Shown: piece by piece, positions 40,262-49,348 of the stretch | Layout: every line of letters begins with the position of its first letter | Position numbering within the stretch: the first letter of the stretch is position 1 | Source of the DNA: Antrihabitans stalactiti | Lineage (GTDB): Bacteria; Actinomycetota; Actinomycetes; Mycobacteriales; Mycobacteriaceae | Assembly (NCBI RefSeq): GCF_012932915.1 | Contig: NZ_VCQU01000007.1 | Coordinates: 1-64,000, forward strand | Reading direction: 5' to 3' | Length of the DNA: 64,000 nucleotides | Program-made: the position numbers and the translations under genes | Notes under the pieces: generated by a model | Told to the model about the DNA's origin: nothing | The model's input: only the letters and a program-made list of their open reading frames with translations | The model's database searches: none

Positions 40262-42430
40262 TTGACCTCCCTGACCACGAGTGCGTTCGACCTTCCCGCC
40301 AACCTTTCTGCTAAGGCTGACTCGGCCCTTATCGCTGCCGACGAGCAACATTTTGCGGCGATTTCCGACAGTCTCGAGCGATCCATCGCCAAATTGACCA
40401 GCCAGCTCGATGCCGCGCGCAAGGCGCCGGGCCGGCTGGGTCAGGAGGCGTTGGAGCGCGACATGTTGGTCCACCAGCTCAACGGTCAGTTACGTGCGCT
40501 GCGGCGCTACGGCCTCGACCTGTGCCTCGGTCGCATCGTCCGCGCAGACAACCCCGAGCCGATCTATGTGGGACGGCAAGGACTGCTGGACAGTGCGGGC
40601 AATCAGTTGCTGATCGACTGGCGCTCCCCCGCCGCCGAGCCGTTCTTCGGCGCGACCCACGGCAACCCGCAGGGTTTGGTCAGCCGTCGGCGGTATCGCT
40701 GGACGCGCGGGCGGATCAGCGACTACTGGGATGAAGTTTTTACCGCGGACGGCCTGGCGAGCAACGCCGCGCTCGACGACCAGTCCGCCTTCATCGCGAG
40801 CCTCGGCAGCAACCGATCACCACAGATGCGCGACGTGCTCGGCACCATTGCGGCCGACCAGGACGCGATCATCCGGGCAGGGTCCCGCGGTGCTCTCGTC
40901 GTCGACGGCGGTCCGGGCACCGGTAAAACGGTCGTCGCACTGCACCGGTCGGCGTATCTCCTCTACAGCGATCCGCGGCTTCGCCATGCTGTGCTGTTCG
41001 TCGGTCCGCACGAGCCCTACCTCGCCTACGTCGCCGATGTTCTCCCCAGTCTCGGCGAGGAGAGTGTGCAGCTCTGCACGCTGCGCGACCTGGTGTCCGA
41101 AGGTGCGACCGCGAAGCCCGAGACCGATCCTGAGGTGGCTCGACTGAAGTCGTCGGCCGAGCTCGTCAAGGCCATCGAGGCCGCCGTGAAGTTTTACGAG
41201 CAGCCGCCCAAGAAGGCGATGACGGTCGCCACCGACTGGTCCGACATCACCTTGACCCCGGACGACTGGGCCGAGGCCTTCGAAGCGGCGGATCCTGGCA
41301 CGCCACACAACGAAGCGCGCGAGCAGATCTGGGAGCTGCTGCTCACGATCCTGATCGACAAGTCGGATGGCACTGTTCCCGCGGCCCAGCTGCGTCGGTC
41401 GTTGCTGCAGAACGACGACCTGCGGACCGCGCTCGACAACTCCTGGACGTTGATAGAAGCAGCAGACCTGGTCGGCGACCTGTGGTCGGTGCCTGCCTAT
41501 CTGCGCAAATGCGCGCCATGGCTCAGCGCCGACGACGTCAGGACGCTGCAACGCGCGGACGCACAGAACTGGACGGTGTCGGACCTGCCGCTCTTGGACG
41601 CGGCACGTCAGCGACTAGGTGATCCCGAGGCCTCGCTACGCGAGCGGCGGGACAGCGCTGCCCTGGCTGCCGAACGCGAGCAGAGATCGAAGGTCATCGA
41701 CGACCTGATCGCGTCCAACGAATTCGACGATGGCGAAGGGGTGATGACGCAACTTCGGCAGTTGAGCATCCAGGACGCCTTGATCGATGGGTCCGCGCTG
41801 TCGCGCGTCGAGCCGGACCTGCTCGCCGGACCGTTTGCCCACATCGTCGTCGACGAAGCGCAGGAACTCACCGACGCGGAGTGGCAGATGTTGTTGCTGC
41901 GCTGCCCGTCTCGCAGTTTCACGATCGTCGGCGACCGCGCCCAGGCGCGCCATGGCTTCACGGAAACGTGGCAGGAACGCCTCGAGCGAGTTGGACTCGA
42001 CCGGGTCAGGCTGGCGTCGCTGAGCATCAACTACAGGACGCCGGAAGAGGTGATGGTCGAGGCCGAACCGGTCATTCGAGCGGCGCTCCCCGATGCCAAC
42101 GTGCCGACGTCGGTCCGTAGCAGCGGCATTCCGGTCCGACATGGATCCGCGTCCGACCTGGACTCCATAGTCGACACCTGGCTCGCCGCGCATTCGGAAG
42201 GGATCGCGTGTGTCATCGGCGCGCCGTCGTATCGAACGAAGTCTCGTGTTCGGTCGCTGACTCCGCAGTTGGCGAAGGGCCTCGAATTCGACCTGGTCGT
42301 CCTCGTCGACCCTGTGTCGTTCGGCGACGGGATCGAAGGGGCGGTCGACCGCTATGTCGCCATGACCCGCGCGACGCAGCAGTTGGTCATCCTCACCACC
42401 CGTGTGCGCGTCTCACCCCCACAAGGGTGA
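40262..42430 (+). CDS. helR: HelR-type RNA polymerase-recycling ATPase
   Basis: A 722-residue superfamily 1 ATPase starting at TTG (GGAG 10 bases before). Walker A VDGGPGTGKTVVALH (about 213-227), Walker B IVVDEAQELTDAEW (about 526-539), QRTPEE-like NYRTPEEVM and the C-terminal YVAMTRATQQLVIL are as in UvrD/Rep relatives. The N-terminal long helical arm (residues about 20-85) is typical of HelD/HelR proteins that reach into RNA polymerase. HelR of actinomycetes displaces rifamycin from RNA polymerase and rescues stalled complexes. The RAE-bearing promoter and the rox gene next door support this assignment over a DNA-repair helicase. Confidence 0.9.
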   Translation: MTSLTTSAFDLPANLSAKADSALIAADEQHFAAISDSLERSIAKLTSQLDAARKAPGRLGQEALERDMLVHQLNGQLRALRRYGLDLCLGRIVRADNPEPIYVGRQGLLDSAGNQLLIDWRSPAAEPFFGATHGNPQGLVSRRRYRWTRGRISDYWDEVFTADGLASNAALDDQSAFIASLGSNRSPQMRDVLGTIAADQDAIIRAGSRGALVVDGGPGTGKTVVALHRSAYLLYSDPRLRHAVLFVGPHEPYLAYVADVLPSLGEESVQLCTLRDLVSEGATAKPETDPEVARLKSSAELVKAIEAAVKFYEQPPKKAMTVATDWSDITLTPDDWAEAFEAADPGTPHNEAREQIWELLLTILIDKSDGTVPAAQLRRSLLQNDDLRTALDNSWTLIEAADLVGDLWSVPAYLRKCAPWLSADDVRTLQRADAQNWTVSDLPLLDAARQRLGDPEASLRERRDSAALAAEREQRSKVIDDLIASNEFDDGEGVMTQLRQLSIQDALIDGSALSRVEPDLLAGPFAHIVVDEAQELTDAEWQMLLLRCPSRSFTIVGDRAQARHGFTETWQERLERVGLDRVRLASLSINYRTPEEVMVEAEPVIRAALPDANVPTSVRSSGIPVRHGSASDLDSIVDTWLAAHSEGIACVIGAPSYRTKSRVRSLTPQLAKGLEFDLVVLVDPVSFGDGIEGAVDRYVAMTRATQQLVILTTRVRVSPPQG

Positions 42431-42433
42431 AAT

Positions 42434-43546
42434 TCACTCACGGTTCCGGCGGACTCCGCGGTAGATGCCTAGCCGGACGATCAGCGGTTGGAGAACGGTG
42501 TTGATCGTCCACGAGGGCAGCCGGAATGCGCGGCCGTTGGGGGCGAAGATCTGCAAGCCATCTCGTTGGGCGCCCAGGACCGACCCCCAACGGCGCCGCG
42601 GTGGCCGGTACCTCCGCAGCTTCCTTCCGGCCAGCTCGGCTCGAATGTTGTGGGCGAGCAACCGATCTGCACGATTGCGTGCCGAGGTCCGCAGTGGGTC
42701 CGTGGCAGCGACGTCTCCGATGGCGAACACACCGGGGTGGCCGGGGACGCGCAGGTCCGGGGTGACGCGGACGAAGCCGTTCGCGTCCAGCAGGTCCGTC
42801 GGTAGCCAGTCGGTGTTCGGCTGGACGCGGCCGACGGCCCACAGCACGGCGTCGGCGGTCGTCGCCGATTGGCCGGTGGACCACTCGACCGGCTTATCGG
42901 TGATGCGGTCGTGTGCGGCTGGCACTATTGCGCGATGGTCGGGGTGCATACCGACGCCTGACGCGCGCAGCCGCCGGCTGACCGTGCGCCACACCCGCGG
43001 ATGGTGGCGCGGAAGTGCCTGGGCGCCTGGGTAATAGAGGTCGACGCGTTTGTCCGGCCACGTCGACGCGATGTTCGCGGCGCTACTGACCGCCGCGGCC
43101 CCACCGCCGATGATCACGACCGACGACGCCGAGGCGACTCGGTTGTGGGCAGCGCGCAGGTCGGCGTCGACGTCCGCCGCCGATTGGAGGTTCGGTCTAC
43201 GCCAGAAGCCGTTCGTCACGCCCGTCGAGATGACAAGGACGTCGTACTGCTCGTCGGCCGTCGTGCCGTCAGCGAATCGGACGGTGACAGTTCGCTCGGC
43301 CAGGTCGACGGCGGTCAGAGTGGCGTGCACCGTACGGACCGAGTCGAGGCGCCGGAACCGGTCGAAGGTGACGCGGTAGTCGCGAGCCCATACGTCTGGC
43401 CTGGTCAGGCGAATGCCCAGTTCCTGGCCGCTGACCAGGCCCGGCTTGGCCGAAATGCCGACAATATCGGCGTGACGGGACAGATTGATCGCCGTGAGCA
43501 GACCGCTGTCGCCAAGCCCGGCGACAACCACACGCGGTCGGCTCAC
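42434..43546 (-). CDS. NAD(P)/FAD-dependent oxidoreductase (NDH-2/AIF-like)
   Basis: A 370-residue pyridine nucleotide-disulfide-type oxidoreductase without the redox Cys pair. FAD motif VVVAGLGDSGLLTAINL at residues 5-21 (the third Gly region is GDSG), the middle VISTGVTNG, a second nucleotide motif SVVIIGGGAAAVSSAANIA, and GVFAIGDVAATDP near the C-terminus. The start GTG 43546 overlaps the stop of the DUF1295 gene (GTGA). Family members are quinone reductases or ferredoxin reductase-like; the electron acceptor is unknown. Its 3' end is 4 bases from the end of helR. Confidence 0.85.
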   Translation of the reverse strand: MSRPRVVVAGLGDSGLLTAINLSRHADIVGISAKPGLVSGQELGIRLTRPDVWARDYRVTFDRFRRLDSVRTVHATLTAVDLAERTVTVRFADGTTADEQYDVLVISTGVTNGFWRRPNLQSAADVDADLRAAHNRVASASSVVIIGGGAAAVSSAANIASTWPDKRVDLYYPGAQALPRHHPRVWRTVSRRLRASGVGMHPDHRAIVPAAHDRITDKPVEWSTGQSATTADAVLWAVGRVQPNTDWLPTDLLDANGFVRVTPDLRVPGHPGVFAIGDVAATDPLRTSARNRADRLLAHNIRAELAGRKLRRYRPPRRRWGSVLGAQRDGLQIFAPNGRAFRLPSWTINTVLQPLIVRLGIYRGVRRNRE

Positions 43547-44424
43547 ACGCGCACCCGCCGCGGTGGACGCGGCACGAATCGCGATACTCGGTCGATCACG
43601 GCTTGGTAGTCGGGGCGACGCTCGACGCTCCGCTTCTCCATCATCGGGATGCTGGCGCCGAGGAACATCGCCAACATCGCGAGTGCGCCAAGGAAGAGCC
43701 ACCACGCATCCGCCGGCGACGCGGCGACGCCGAACAACGCGAGCGCGAACCAGAAGCTCACCTCACCGAAGTAGTTCGGGTGCCGCGACCAACTCCACAC
43801 ACCCGTCGCCATGACTTGGCCCGGTTGCCGTTGCTTGGTGAAGCGGTGCAATTGCGTGTCCGCGACGAGTTCGAGGGTCACTGCTCCGAGGCCGACGATG
43901 AAGGCAACGACATCGAGCCAGCCGAAAGCTCGTCCCGACGCCGTGACTGCGACGTACACCGGAAGCAGGCCGAGAAAGACCTGTCCCGTCGGAAAGAGAT
44001 GGATCGCAAAAAGATCGACGACGAATTCGGCACGGCCCGCCCTGGACTTCAGCATCGGGTACCGCCAGTCCTCGTGCCGCAGTCCGGGAAACGTCGCGAC
44101 CCAGTTGCCGGTCAGGCGAATTGCCCACAGCAGGATCAGGACCGTGATGAAGGCGCTGCGGATGTCGTTCGTATCAGGGCTGCTGTGGATCCACCAATAC
44201 AGCGTGAGCAGCGGCGGAAGGACACTCCAGTACGGGTCGTAGCAGCTGGAGTTGCGGTAGAAGCGACTCGCGGCGAACACCACGACCGTGGCAAGTATGT
44301 CGGCGATCAACGAGTCGAGCCACAGGCGACCGGTGGGCGGCCCCCACACCAGCCAGGCGAAACCCACCGCGAATGCGACAACATAGACCACCGAGATGCG
44401 CGCCAGCGACGCTGCTTTGCCCAC
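43543..44424 (-). CDS. DUF1295 membrane reductase-like protein
   Basis: A membrane protein of about 293 residues (GTG at 44424 preceded by GGAGG; 44433 and 44469 are other options) with 6-7 hydrophobic helices. The signature GQVMATGVWSWSRHPNYFGEVSFWFALALFG, with RHPNY-GE, is shared by DUF1295 and the steroid 5-alpha-reductase/isoprenylcysteine methyltransferase family; WRYPMLKSRAG is also typical. Such proteins reduce steroid-like enones or methylate in the membrane. First gene of a pair with the FAD oxidoreductase, which could supply electrons. Divergent from a secreted-protein gene. Confidence 0.82.
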   Translation of the reverse strand: MGKAASLARISVVYVVAFAVGFAWLVWGPPTGRLWLDSLIADILATVVVFAASRFYRNSSCYDPYWSVLPPLLTLYWWIHSSPDTNDIRSAFITVLILLWAIRLTGNWVATFPGLRHEDWRYPMLKSRAGRAEFVVDLFAIHLFPTGQVFLGLLPVYVAVTASGRAFGWLDVVAFIVGLGAVTLELVADTQLHRFTKQRQPGQVMATGVWSWSRHPNYFGEVSFWFALALFGVAASPADAWWLFLGALAMLAMFLGASIPMMEKRSVERRPDYQAVIDRVSRFVPRPPRRVRV

Positions 44425-44467
44425 AGCCTCCACAGTAGAGCGGGTGCAACGTGATTCAATTCGTTCC

Positions 44468-44983
44468 ATGCGAAAAGCCCTGCTGGTGTTCGCGTTTGTC
44501 GGTGGCTTGCTGCTTGCTTGGGCTCCGTCGGCGAGTGCAGCCGACCCCTCGTGGTCCGGCGACTACTCCTTGAAGCGATTCGCCGCGTCGAAGACCGGAA
44601 CGAGTTTGGCAGCACGACAAGGCGAGCCGGACTTCTCCGACACCTACACTTTCGCCACCAGCTGCACGAGCGGGACGTGCGTGGCGACAGTCGTCGGCGG
44701 ACCGAAGCCCGCGAATCCCACACTCCCCCAACCGGCGACCTACACCTGGGACGGCACCAGCTGGGTACATCCCTACGACTGGCAATGGGACTGCTACATG
44801 GGCGAAGGCGTTCCGAAGGTGTGGGCACCTGCGCATTCGGAGGCGTACTACACGCCGCAACCCGACGGCACGCTGACCGGCTCGTGGCGCACCGACATCG
44901 CAAGCGGTCCGTGCGAGGGCTCGGTGATCATGCAGGTCGCGGCCTACCCGGTCCGTCCGCCTGCGAGTCCGTTCGGGAGCTGA
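44468..44983 (+). CDS. Predicted secreted protein
   Basis: A 171-residue protein with a signal peptide (MRKALLVFAFVGGLLLAWAP then SASAAD, cut near residue 24). The mature part has Trp/Tyr-rich strands (DPSWSGDYSLKRFAASKTG, TYTWDGTSWVHPYDWQWDCY) and four cysteines (TSCTSGTC, WDCY, GPCEG) that may form two disulfides. Similar secreted proteins of mycobacteria are uncharacterised. Its ATG lies within the longest possible start of the divergent DUF1295 gene; its 3' end overlaps the convergent isomerase gene by 56 bases, unusual for the window. Confidence 0.78.
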   Translation: MRKALLVFAFVGGLLLAWAPSASAADPSWSGDYSLKRFAASKTGTSLAARQGEPDFSDTYTFATSCTSGTCVATVVGGPKPANPTLPQPATYTWDGTSWVHPYDWQWDCYMGEGVPKVWAPAHSEAYYTPQPDGTLTGSWRTDIASGPCEGSVIMQVAAYPVRPPASPFGS

Positions 44984-45602
44984 TCGCCGCACGCAGGACG
45001 GTAGCGCCCGGTCCGGTGAGCTCGTCTAGCGCAACCCGGCGGCCACTGATCGCCAGCAACAGCGACAACGCCGGACCTGCAACGTCCGAACCTTCACCGA
45101 TCGTCACGTCGGCGTCGGTTGCCGTCAGCCTGATGCCGGCAATTGATTCCTTTGCCCCGCCCAAAGATGCAGACGTGCGAGCCTGCAGGCGGAGGGCTCT
45201 GACGACCGCGTCGCGCGGGTAGTTCCGGGTTAGGCCGAGCGGTCGGCGGATGTCTTCACCGTGGACGATTTCTTCGACAATCCTCGTATCGAGGTGTGCG
45301 GGCGGAGTCGACGTGCGTGTCGCTACTCGACGAAGCTGCTCGAGCGTTTCCTGCGGTGAGGCGCCACGCCAGCGCTCCACGCCGCGAGTGTTCTGCCGGT
45401 CGAAATCGAACCGAGCTCGTGCTAGGGCGATTACAAAACTTAGCCGCGTGGTCCGGGCGGTGTCGATCAAATGCGCGACGACGTCGTGCACCGACCACTC
45501 CCCACATAACGACGGCTCGTCCCACTGCTGATCGTCGATCGCCTCGAGGTCCGCGATCAACGCTGCCCGCTCCGCATGCACGATCGTCCACACATCTGCC
45601 AC
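44928..45602 (-). CDS. Mycothiol-dependent maleylpyruvate isomerase-family protein
   Basis: A 224-residue DinB-fold protein: MADVWTIVHAERAALIADLE then WDEPSLCGEWSVHDVVAHLIDTARTTRL and IVEEIVHGEDIRRPLGL. His residues in VHDVVAHL and in VHGEDIRRPLG are the metal ligands of the MDMPI family, whose members use mycothiol, a thiol limited to actinobacteria. The C-terminal domain (GIRLTATDADVTIGEGSDVAGPALSLLLAISGR) is the usual SCP2-like/MDMPI C-terminal part. The substrate is unknown. Confidence 0.87.
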   Translation of the reverse strand: MADVWTIVHAERAALIADLEAIDDQQWDEPSLCGEWSVHDVVAHLIDTARTTRLSFVIALARARFDFDRQNTRGVERWRGASPQETLEQLRRVATRTSTPPAHLDTRIVEEIVHGEDIRRPLGLTRNYPRDAVVRALRLQARTSASLGGAKESIAGIRLTATDADVTIGEGSDVAGPALSLLLAISGRRVALDELTGPGATVLRAAISSRTDSQADGPGRPRPA

Positions 45603-45698
45603 GTTTGCTCCTTGGGTTCAGGGTTTCAGAGTTGAGACCGTCGCTGCCGCGAGAACTCATCGGTCTGCCGTGTCGGACCCCGGCGCTAGCTTCGACGT

Positions 45699-46115
45699 AT
45701 GAGCACATTGTCGATGACTTCAACCGAACGAGAAGAGTTCCTTGCTGGCGTCCACATCGGTGTTTTCGCAGTGGGACGAGACGGCGAAGCCCCGTTAGCG
45801 GCGCCGGTTTGGTACCGCTACGCAGACGGCGTGGTAGAGATAGTGACTGCGGCACGCACCCGGAAGGTCGGGGTACTGCGGAAGTCGCCCGAGGCCACCC
45901 TGTGCGTCCAGCGCGAGGAGAACCCGCCCGCCTACGTCACGGTCGAGGGCACGGTCACCATCGAACCTTTGCCCGAAGGCCTGGTCACCGAGATCGCCGC
46001 TCGCTACCTCGGTCCGAAAGGCGCTGCGAAGTACGCAGAGACGGCCGAAGACGACACGCTGCTTCGGTTGCACGTCCGCACGTGGCGATCGACCGACTTC
46101 GCGAAACTTGGTTGA
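45699..46115 (+). CDS. PPOX-class F420/flavin split-barrel protein
   Basis: A 138-residue protein: EREEFLAGVHIGVFAVGRDGEAPLAAPVWYRYADGVVEIVTAARTRKVGVLRKSPEATLCVQREENPPAYVTVEGTV is a single split-barrel domain of the F420-dependent PPOX type (PLAAPVWYRY and TARTRKVGVLRKSPEATLCV are typical). Such enzymes reduce small molecules with F420H2 or bind flavin/heme products. Complete and stand-alone. Substrate unknown. Confidence 0.87.
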   Translation: MSTLSMTSTEREEFLAGVHIGVFAVGRDGEAPLAAPVWYRYADGVVEIVTAARTRKVGVLRKSPEATLCVQREENPPAYVTVEGTVTIEPLPEGLVTEIAARYLGPKGAAKYAETAEDDTLLRLHVRTWRSTDFAKLG

Positions 46116-46166
46116 CCTCCTATTCGTCCAATTCAGGGTCGTAGCGCTGAGACGACCCTGGGATAC

Positions 46167-46532
46167 ATGACAACGCACGATGAATTCGCACAGCTGCTCG
46201 ATGATTGGAATGCAGCCCTCATCGCCAACGACGCTGAGCGAATCGCTGAATTTGCCACTGCAGAATGGACTTTCGTCTCGCAAGACGGAGTCACCCCGGG
46301 GCGCCAATTTCTCGAGGCGGTCGCAAACGGGACCGTGTCCCACGACACCATGAGCAGTGACTTGATCTCGGTCCGTGTATACGGCGACGTTGCGGTGGTC
46401 GTCGCGCGGGTCGTGAATTCGGGCTACTTCCAAGGCACGCGATTCGAGAACGACGAATGGACCTCTGACGTCTTTATCCGCCAAGACGGTCGTTGGCGTT
46501 GCGTGTTGACGCACCTCACGCCTGCACGGTGA
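46167..46532 (+). CDS. NTF2-like (DUF4440) protein
   Basis: A 121-residue protein with the NTF2 cone fold: DEFAQLLDDWNAALIANDAERIAEFATAEWTFVSQDGVTPG, then VRVYGDVAVVVARVVNSGYFQG and a final DVFIRQDGRWRCVLTHLTPA. The WNAALIANDAE and DGRWRCVLTH elements are characteristic of the DUF4440/SnoaL-like group. Function unknown. Follows the split-barrel gene by about 50 bases. A palindromic element begins 22 bases after the stop. Confidence 0.8.
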   Translation: MTTHDEFAQLLDDWNAALIANDAERIAEFATAEWTFVSQDGVTPGRQFLEAVANGTVSHDTMSSDLISVRVYGDVAVVVARVVNSGYFQGTRFENDEWTSDVFIRQDGRWRCVLTHLTPAR

Positions 46533-46553
46533 CGTTGCGAGCGACCACCGCGT

Positions 46554-46611
46554 CGAGTGCATAGAAATGGTCGAACTGAGGCGCTGATTCGCCACCGTTT
46601 CTATGCGCTCG
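46554..46611. repeat. Dispersed palindromic element, copy 2
   Basis: CGAGTGCATAGAAATGGT at 46554-46571 pairs with 46594-46611 with two mismatches. The loop is close to that of copy 1 (4368-4427), and the central stem bases differ on both arms together (TTTTGG with CCAAAA against AAATGG with CCGTTT), so pairing is kept. It lies just before the 13E12-type gene. Confidence 0.8.
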
Positions 46612-46664
46612 GCGGCGCAAGATATCTCTTGACTCGCACGTATGTTCTACGTAAAATAGGTGGC

Positions 46665-47963
46665 ATGGGGTTGGGGGAGGTTCTCGAAGCGATCGACATG
46701 CTCGACACAGTCGAACCGTGGCGCTACACCACCACCCAGTTGATGGATGTGCTCCCGGAACTGTCCGGAGCAATCCACACGTTGGAAGCGATGCGGGTCG
46801 CGTTGGTCGCCGAACTCGACAAACACGGTGTCCCCGGAGGGCTCGGAGCCACCTCGACCGCGACCTGGTTGGCCAACCGCACCTCACTCTCACCTGGGGA
46901 GTCGAACCGGATCCTCACACTCGGGGTCGCATTGGAGGCCTACCCCGACATCGCCGCGGCGTATCAGGCGAAGGAGATCAACGCCGACGCGGCGCGGTTG
47001 ATCGTGGCGTTCCTGGAAAAACCCCCACCGGGCATGCCGGTGGAAGCGGTGGACTCGGTGCGGGCGTTTCTGCTCGACGCCGCCAAACCTGGTGATCTGC
47101 GGGAGTTGCGGGTGCATATCGCGCGGTTGCGGGAAACGTTCGAGGCCGACGACACCCCGGCCAGTGAGGACACCGACCGCAACGAGTTCTACGCCTCCAC
47201 CACACTCAACGGGCGAATGGCAGTCAAAGGCGACTTCGACGCCGAAACCGGGGAAATGCTGTTGGCGGCGTTGTCACCACTGTCGATACCACGCCCCACC
47301 GACGAAGCGGGTCCAGACAACCGGACTCCGGCGCAACGCCGGGCGGACGGGTTCACCGAGATTCTGCGTCGCTACCTCGACTCCGGTGCCAGCCCCGACG
47401 ACGGCGGCGAACGACCACACCTGCATCTGCATATTCAGGCCAATGATTTGGCCGGTCAAGAACCCGCGACGGAGGCGGTGTCGGACAAGCCGGACAATGC
47501 CTACTTCTTCGACTTGTTCGGCAAAACGACTGTGGGACACTTGCCGTGGATGGGTGCGATGAGCATCGAAGGAGCGCGGCGAATTGCCTGCGATTCTGTG
47601 GTGCACCCGATCGTGATGGACGACAACGGTTCCCCGCTCAATCTGGGCCGTAGCGTGCGGACGGCGAACCGCAAACTCCGCCGCGCCCTCCTCGCTCGCG
47701 ACGGTGGGTGCGCGTTCCGGGGCTGCGGGAGACCGGCCGCGTGGTGCGACGCGCACCATATTCAGCATTGGATCGACGGCGGCGCAACGGATTTGGACAA
47801 CCTCGTCCTGCTCTGCCGGTTCCACCACCGACTGATCCACCACAGTGAATGGGAGGTCGTGATGGGCCGAGACCGGCACCCCTGGTTCATCCCACCCGCC
47901 AGGATCGATCCGTTGCGAAGACCCATCGCGGCACATGGCCGCGCGAATCCGCAAGCGGCGTAA
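46665..47963 (+). CDS. 13E12-type DUF222-HNH endonuclease
   Basis: A 432-residue protein starting ATGGGGTTGG at 46665. The N-terminal DUF222 region (LMDVLPELSGAIHTLEAMRVALVAELDKHG, WLANRTSLSPGESNRIL, INADAARLIVAFLEKPPPGMP) is followed by the HNH domain: LLARDGGCAFRGCGRPAAWC then DAHHIQHWIDGGATDLDNLVLLCRFHH with both zinc Cys pairs and catalytic His. This is the 13E12-repeat family that is multiplied in mycobacterial and related genomes and thought to be mobile or linked to phage-like elements. It is flanked by a palindrome on each side. The nuclease motif is intact; its target is unknown. Confidence 0.9.
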   Translation: MGLGEVLEAIDMLDTVEPWRYTTTQLMDVLPELSGAIHTLEAMRVALVAELDKHGVPGGLGATSTATWLANRTSLSPGESNRILTLGVALEAYPDIAAAYQAKEINADAARLIVAFLEKPPPGMPVEAVDSVRAFLLDAAKPGDLRELRVHIARLRETFEADDTPASEDTDRNEFYASTTLNGRMAVKGDFDAETGEMLLAALSPLSIPRPTDEAGPDNRTPAQRRADGFTEILRRYLDSGASPDDGGERPHLHLHIQANDLAGQEPATEAVSDKPDNAYFFDLFGKTTVGHLPWMGAMSIEGARRIACDSVVHPIVMDDNGSPLNLGRSVRTANRKLRRALLARDGGCAFRGCGRPAAWCDAHHIQHWIDGGATDLDNLVLLCRFHHRLIHHSEWEVVMGRDRHPWFIPPARIDPLRRPIAAHGRANPQAA

Positions 47964-47981
47964 CACAACTACGAAACCCAA

Positions 47982-48015
47982 GGCTCTGCATCGGACCACC
48001 AACCGATGCAGAGCC
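47982..48015. terminator. Palindrome behind the 13E12-type gene
   Basis: GGCTCTGCATCGG (47982-47994) and CCGATGCAGAGCC (48003-48015), 8-base loop, 18 bases after the stop codon. Terminator-like, or an element end. Confidence 0.65.
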
Positions 48016-48058
48016 AACGTGCATTTGGTACAACGGGTTACGAGCGATAGGGGGCGCG

Positions 48059-48841
48059 GTGGCGACAGACCACGCACTTGGCAAGCGAGACACGACGTCG
48101 CCTGGCACACCGTGCTGGGTCGAGTCGTTTCAGCCGAATCCACGAGCAGCGACCGAATTCTATGGATCGCTGTTCGGCTGGACATTCGACGAGGCCACCC
48201 CGATGCCGACGGGGCTCGACGGCGAGTACTTCACTGCACGACTCGACGGGCGGCGAGTAGCTGGGATCGGTCAAGCACCCCCGTCGACGCCGGCGGGTTG
48301 GGTGGTCCACGTGCGAGTCGACGACATCGCCGAGACCCTTGCTCGTGCCGAACACGCGGGCGGCACACCCCTGATCGGCCCGCTTACCGCCGGCTCCGAC
48401 GGCCAGTTCGCGCTCCTTGCCGACGCAACGGGAGTGCCTTTCTGCGTGTGGCAGTCCGGCGACCGGAATGGCGCCGAGGTGGTCGACGAACCGAACTCGT
48501 GGGCAATGAGCTCGCTGCACACGACCGACCTCGAGCGAGCAAATGCGTTCTACGGCAATCTGTTCGGTTGGGAGCTCGCATCCGTTCCGGGCGCCGGCTT
48601 CGCCCAGTGGCGCCGCGGGGACCGTCTCGTCGCGGTCGTGACCGCGACGGACGGCATTGCCGTTCCACCGCACTGGAGTATCAATTTCGCCATTTCGGAC
48701 GTCGACGATTTCGCTGCTCGTGCGGTCACGCTGGGTGGCTCGATCCTGATGCCACCCACGAACTCTCCCGGCTTTCGCAATGCCGTCGTCGCCGACCCCC
48801 AAGGTGGCGTGGTCGCGGTCAGCGCGAGACCAGCCGTTTAG
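48059..48841 (+). CDS. Two-domain VOC protein (Rv0577/CFP30B-like)
   Basis: A 260-residue protein starting at GTG, with two VOC units. The first begins GTPCWVESFQPNPRAATEFYGSLFGWTFDE and the second WAMSSLHTTDLERANAFYGNLFGWELASV; both have FYG-x-LFGW, and the halves end in ADATGVPFCVWQ and ADPQGGVVAVSA. The tandem layout matches the mycobacterial 27-30 kDa antigen Rv0577-like group. Such proteins are reported as cytoplasmic/secreted glyoxalase-fold proteins of unclear substrate. The longer frame from 47849 overlaps the HNH gene and is rejected. Confidence 0.85.
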   Translation: MATDHALGKRDTTSPGTPCWVESFQPNPRAATEFYGSLFGWTFDEATPMPTGLDGEYFTARLDGRRVAGIGQAPPSTPAGWVVHVRVDDIAETLARAEHAGGTPLIGPLTAGSDGQFALLADATGVPFCVWQSGDRNGAEVVDEPNSWAMSSLHTTDLERANAFYGNLFGWELASVPGAGFAQWRRGDRLVAVVTATDGIAVPPHWSINFAISDVDDFAARAVTLGGSILMPPTNSPGFRNAVVADPQGGVVAVSARPAV

Positions 48842-49260
48842 GCGGCATACTCGGCAGCGACATCGAGGACCCAGGTGACGCCGAATTGGTCGGTGAGCAT
48901 GCCGTACAACGGTGCCCAGCCAGCGGGTGCGAGGGGCGCGACGACCGTCCCGTGGGCGCTGAGCCGCTCCCAGTAGCTGGTGATTTCGGCGGTATCCTTG
49001 CCGCGAATCGAGACGAAGAACGCTTCGTTGCCTTGGCTCCACGCTCGCGAGGACGGCACGTCGAAGGCCATGATCTGGAAGCCGTCATCGGAAGTCACTT
49101 GGCCCCAGATGATCTGGTCGGCTTCTTCGGGGTTGGTCACACTGCGGGCGTCTTGGTAGGTGATGGCAACGAGGTCACCGCCGAAGACCGACTGGTAGAA
49201 CTCCAGCGCAGCGCGTGCGTCGCCGCGGAGGTTGATGTGGGTGACGGTGTTGATGCTCAT
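48838..49260 (-). CDS. PhnB-like VOC protein
   Basis: A 140-residue PhnB-type VOC protein: THINLRGDARAALEFYQSVFGGDLVAITY, then QVTSDDGFQIMAFDVPSSRA, SIRGKDTAEITSYWERLSAHGTVVAPLAPAGWAPLYGMLTDQFGVTWVLDV. FGGDL and the GWAPLYGMLTDQFGVTW stretch are diagnostic. PhnB-like proteins bind metals weakly and have unknown substrate. It is divergent from a WYL-domain regulator that may control it. Start MSINTVTH has GGAGTAA before the ATG. Confidence 0.85.
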   Translation of the reverse strand: MSINTVTHINLRGDARAALEFYQSVFGGDLVAITYQDARSVTNPEEADQIIWGQVTSDDGFQIMAFDVPSSRAWSQGNEAFFVSIRGKDTAEITSYWERLSAHGTVVAPLAPAGWAPLYGMLTDQFGVTWVLDVAAEYAA

Positions 49261-49348
49261 GGTTACTCCTTGGTGTCGTGTGCGTACACGGCAATACTTC
49301 AAGGAGAAGCGGACAGGATGTGTCCGCTACTCGGGGCATGATGAAGAT

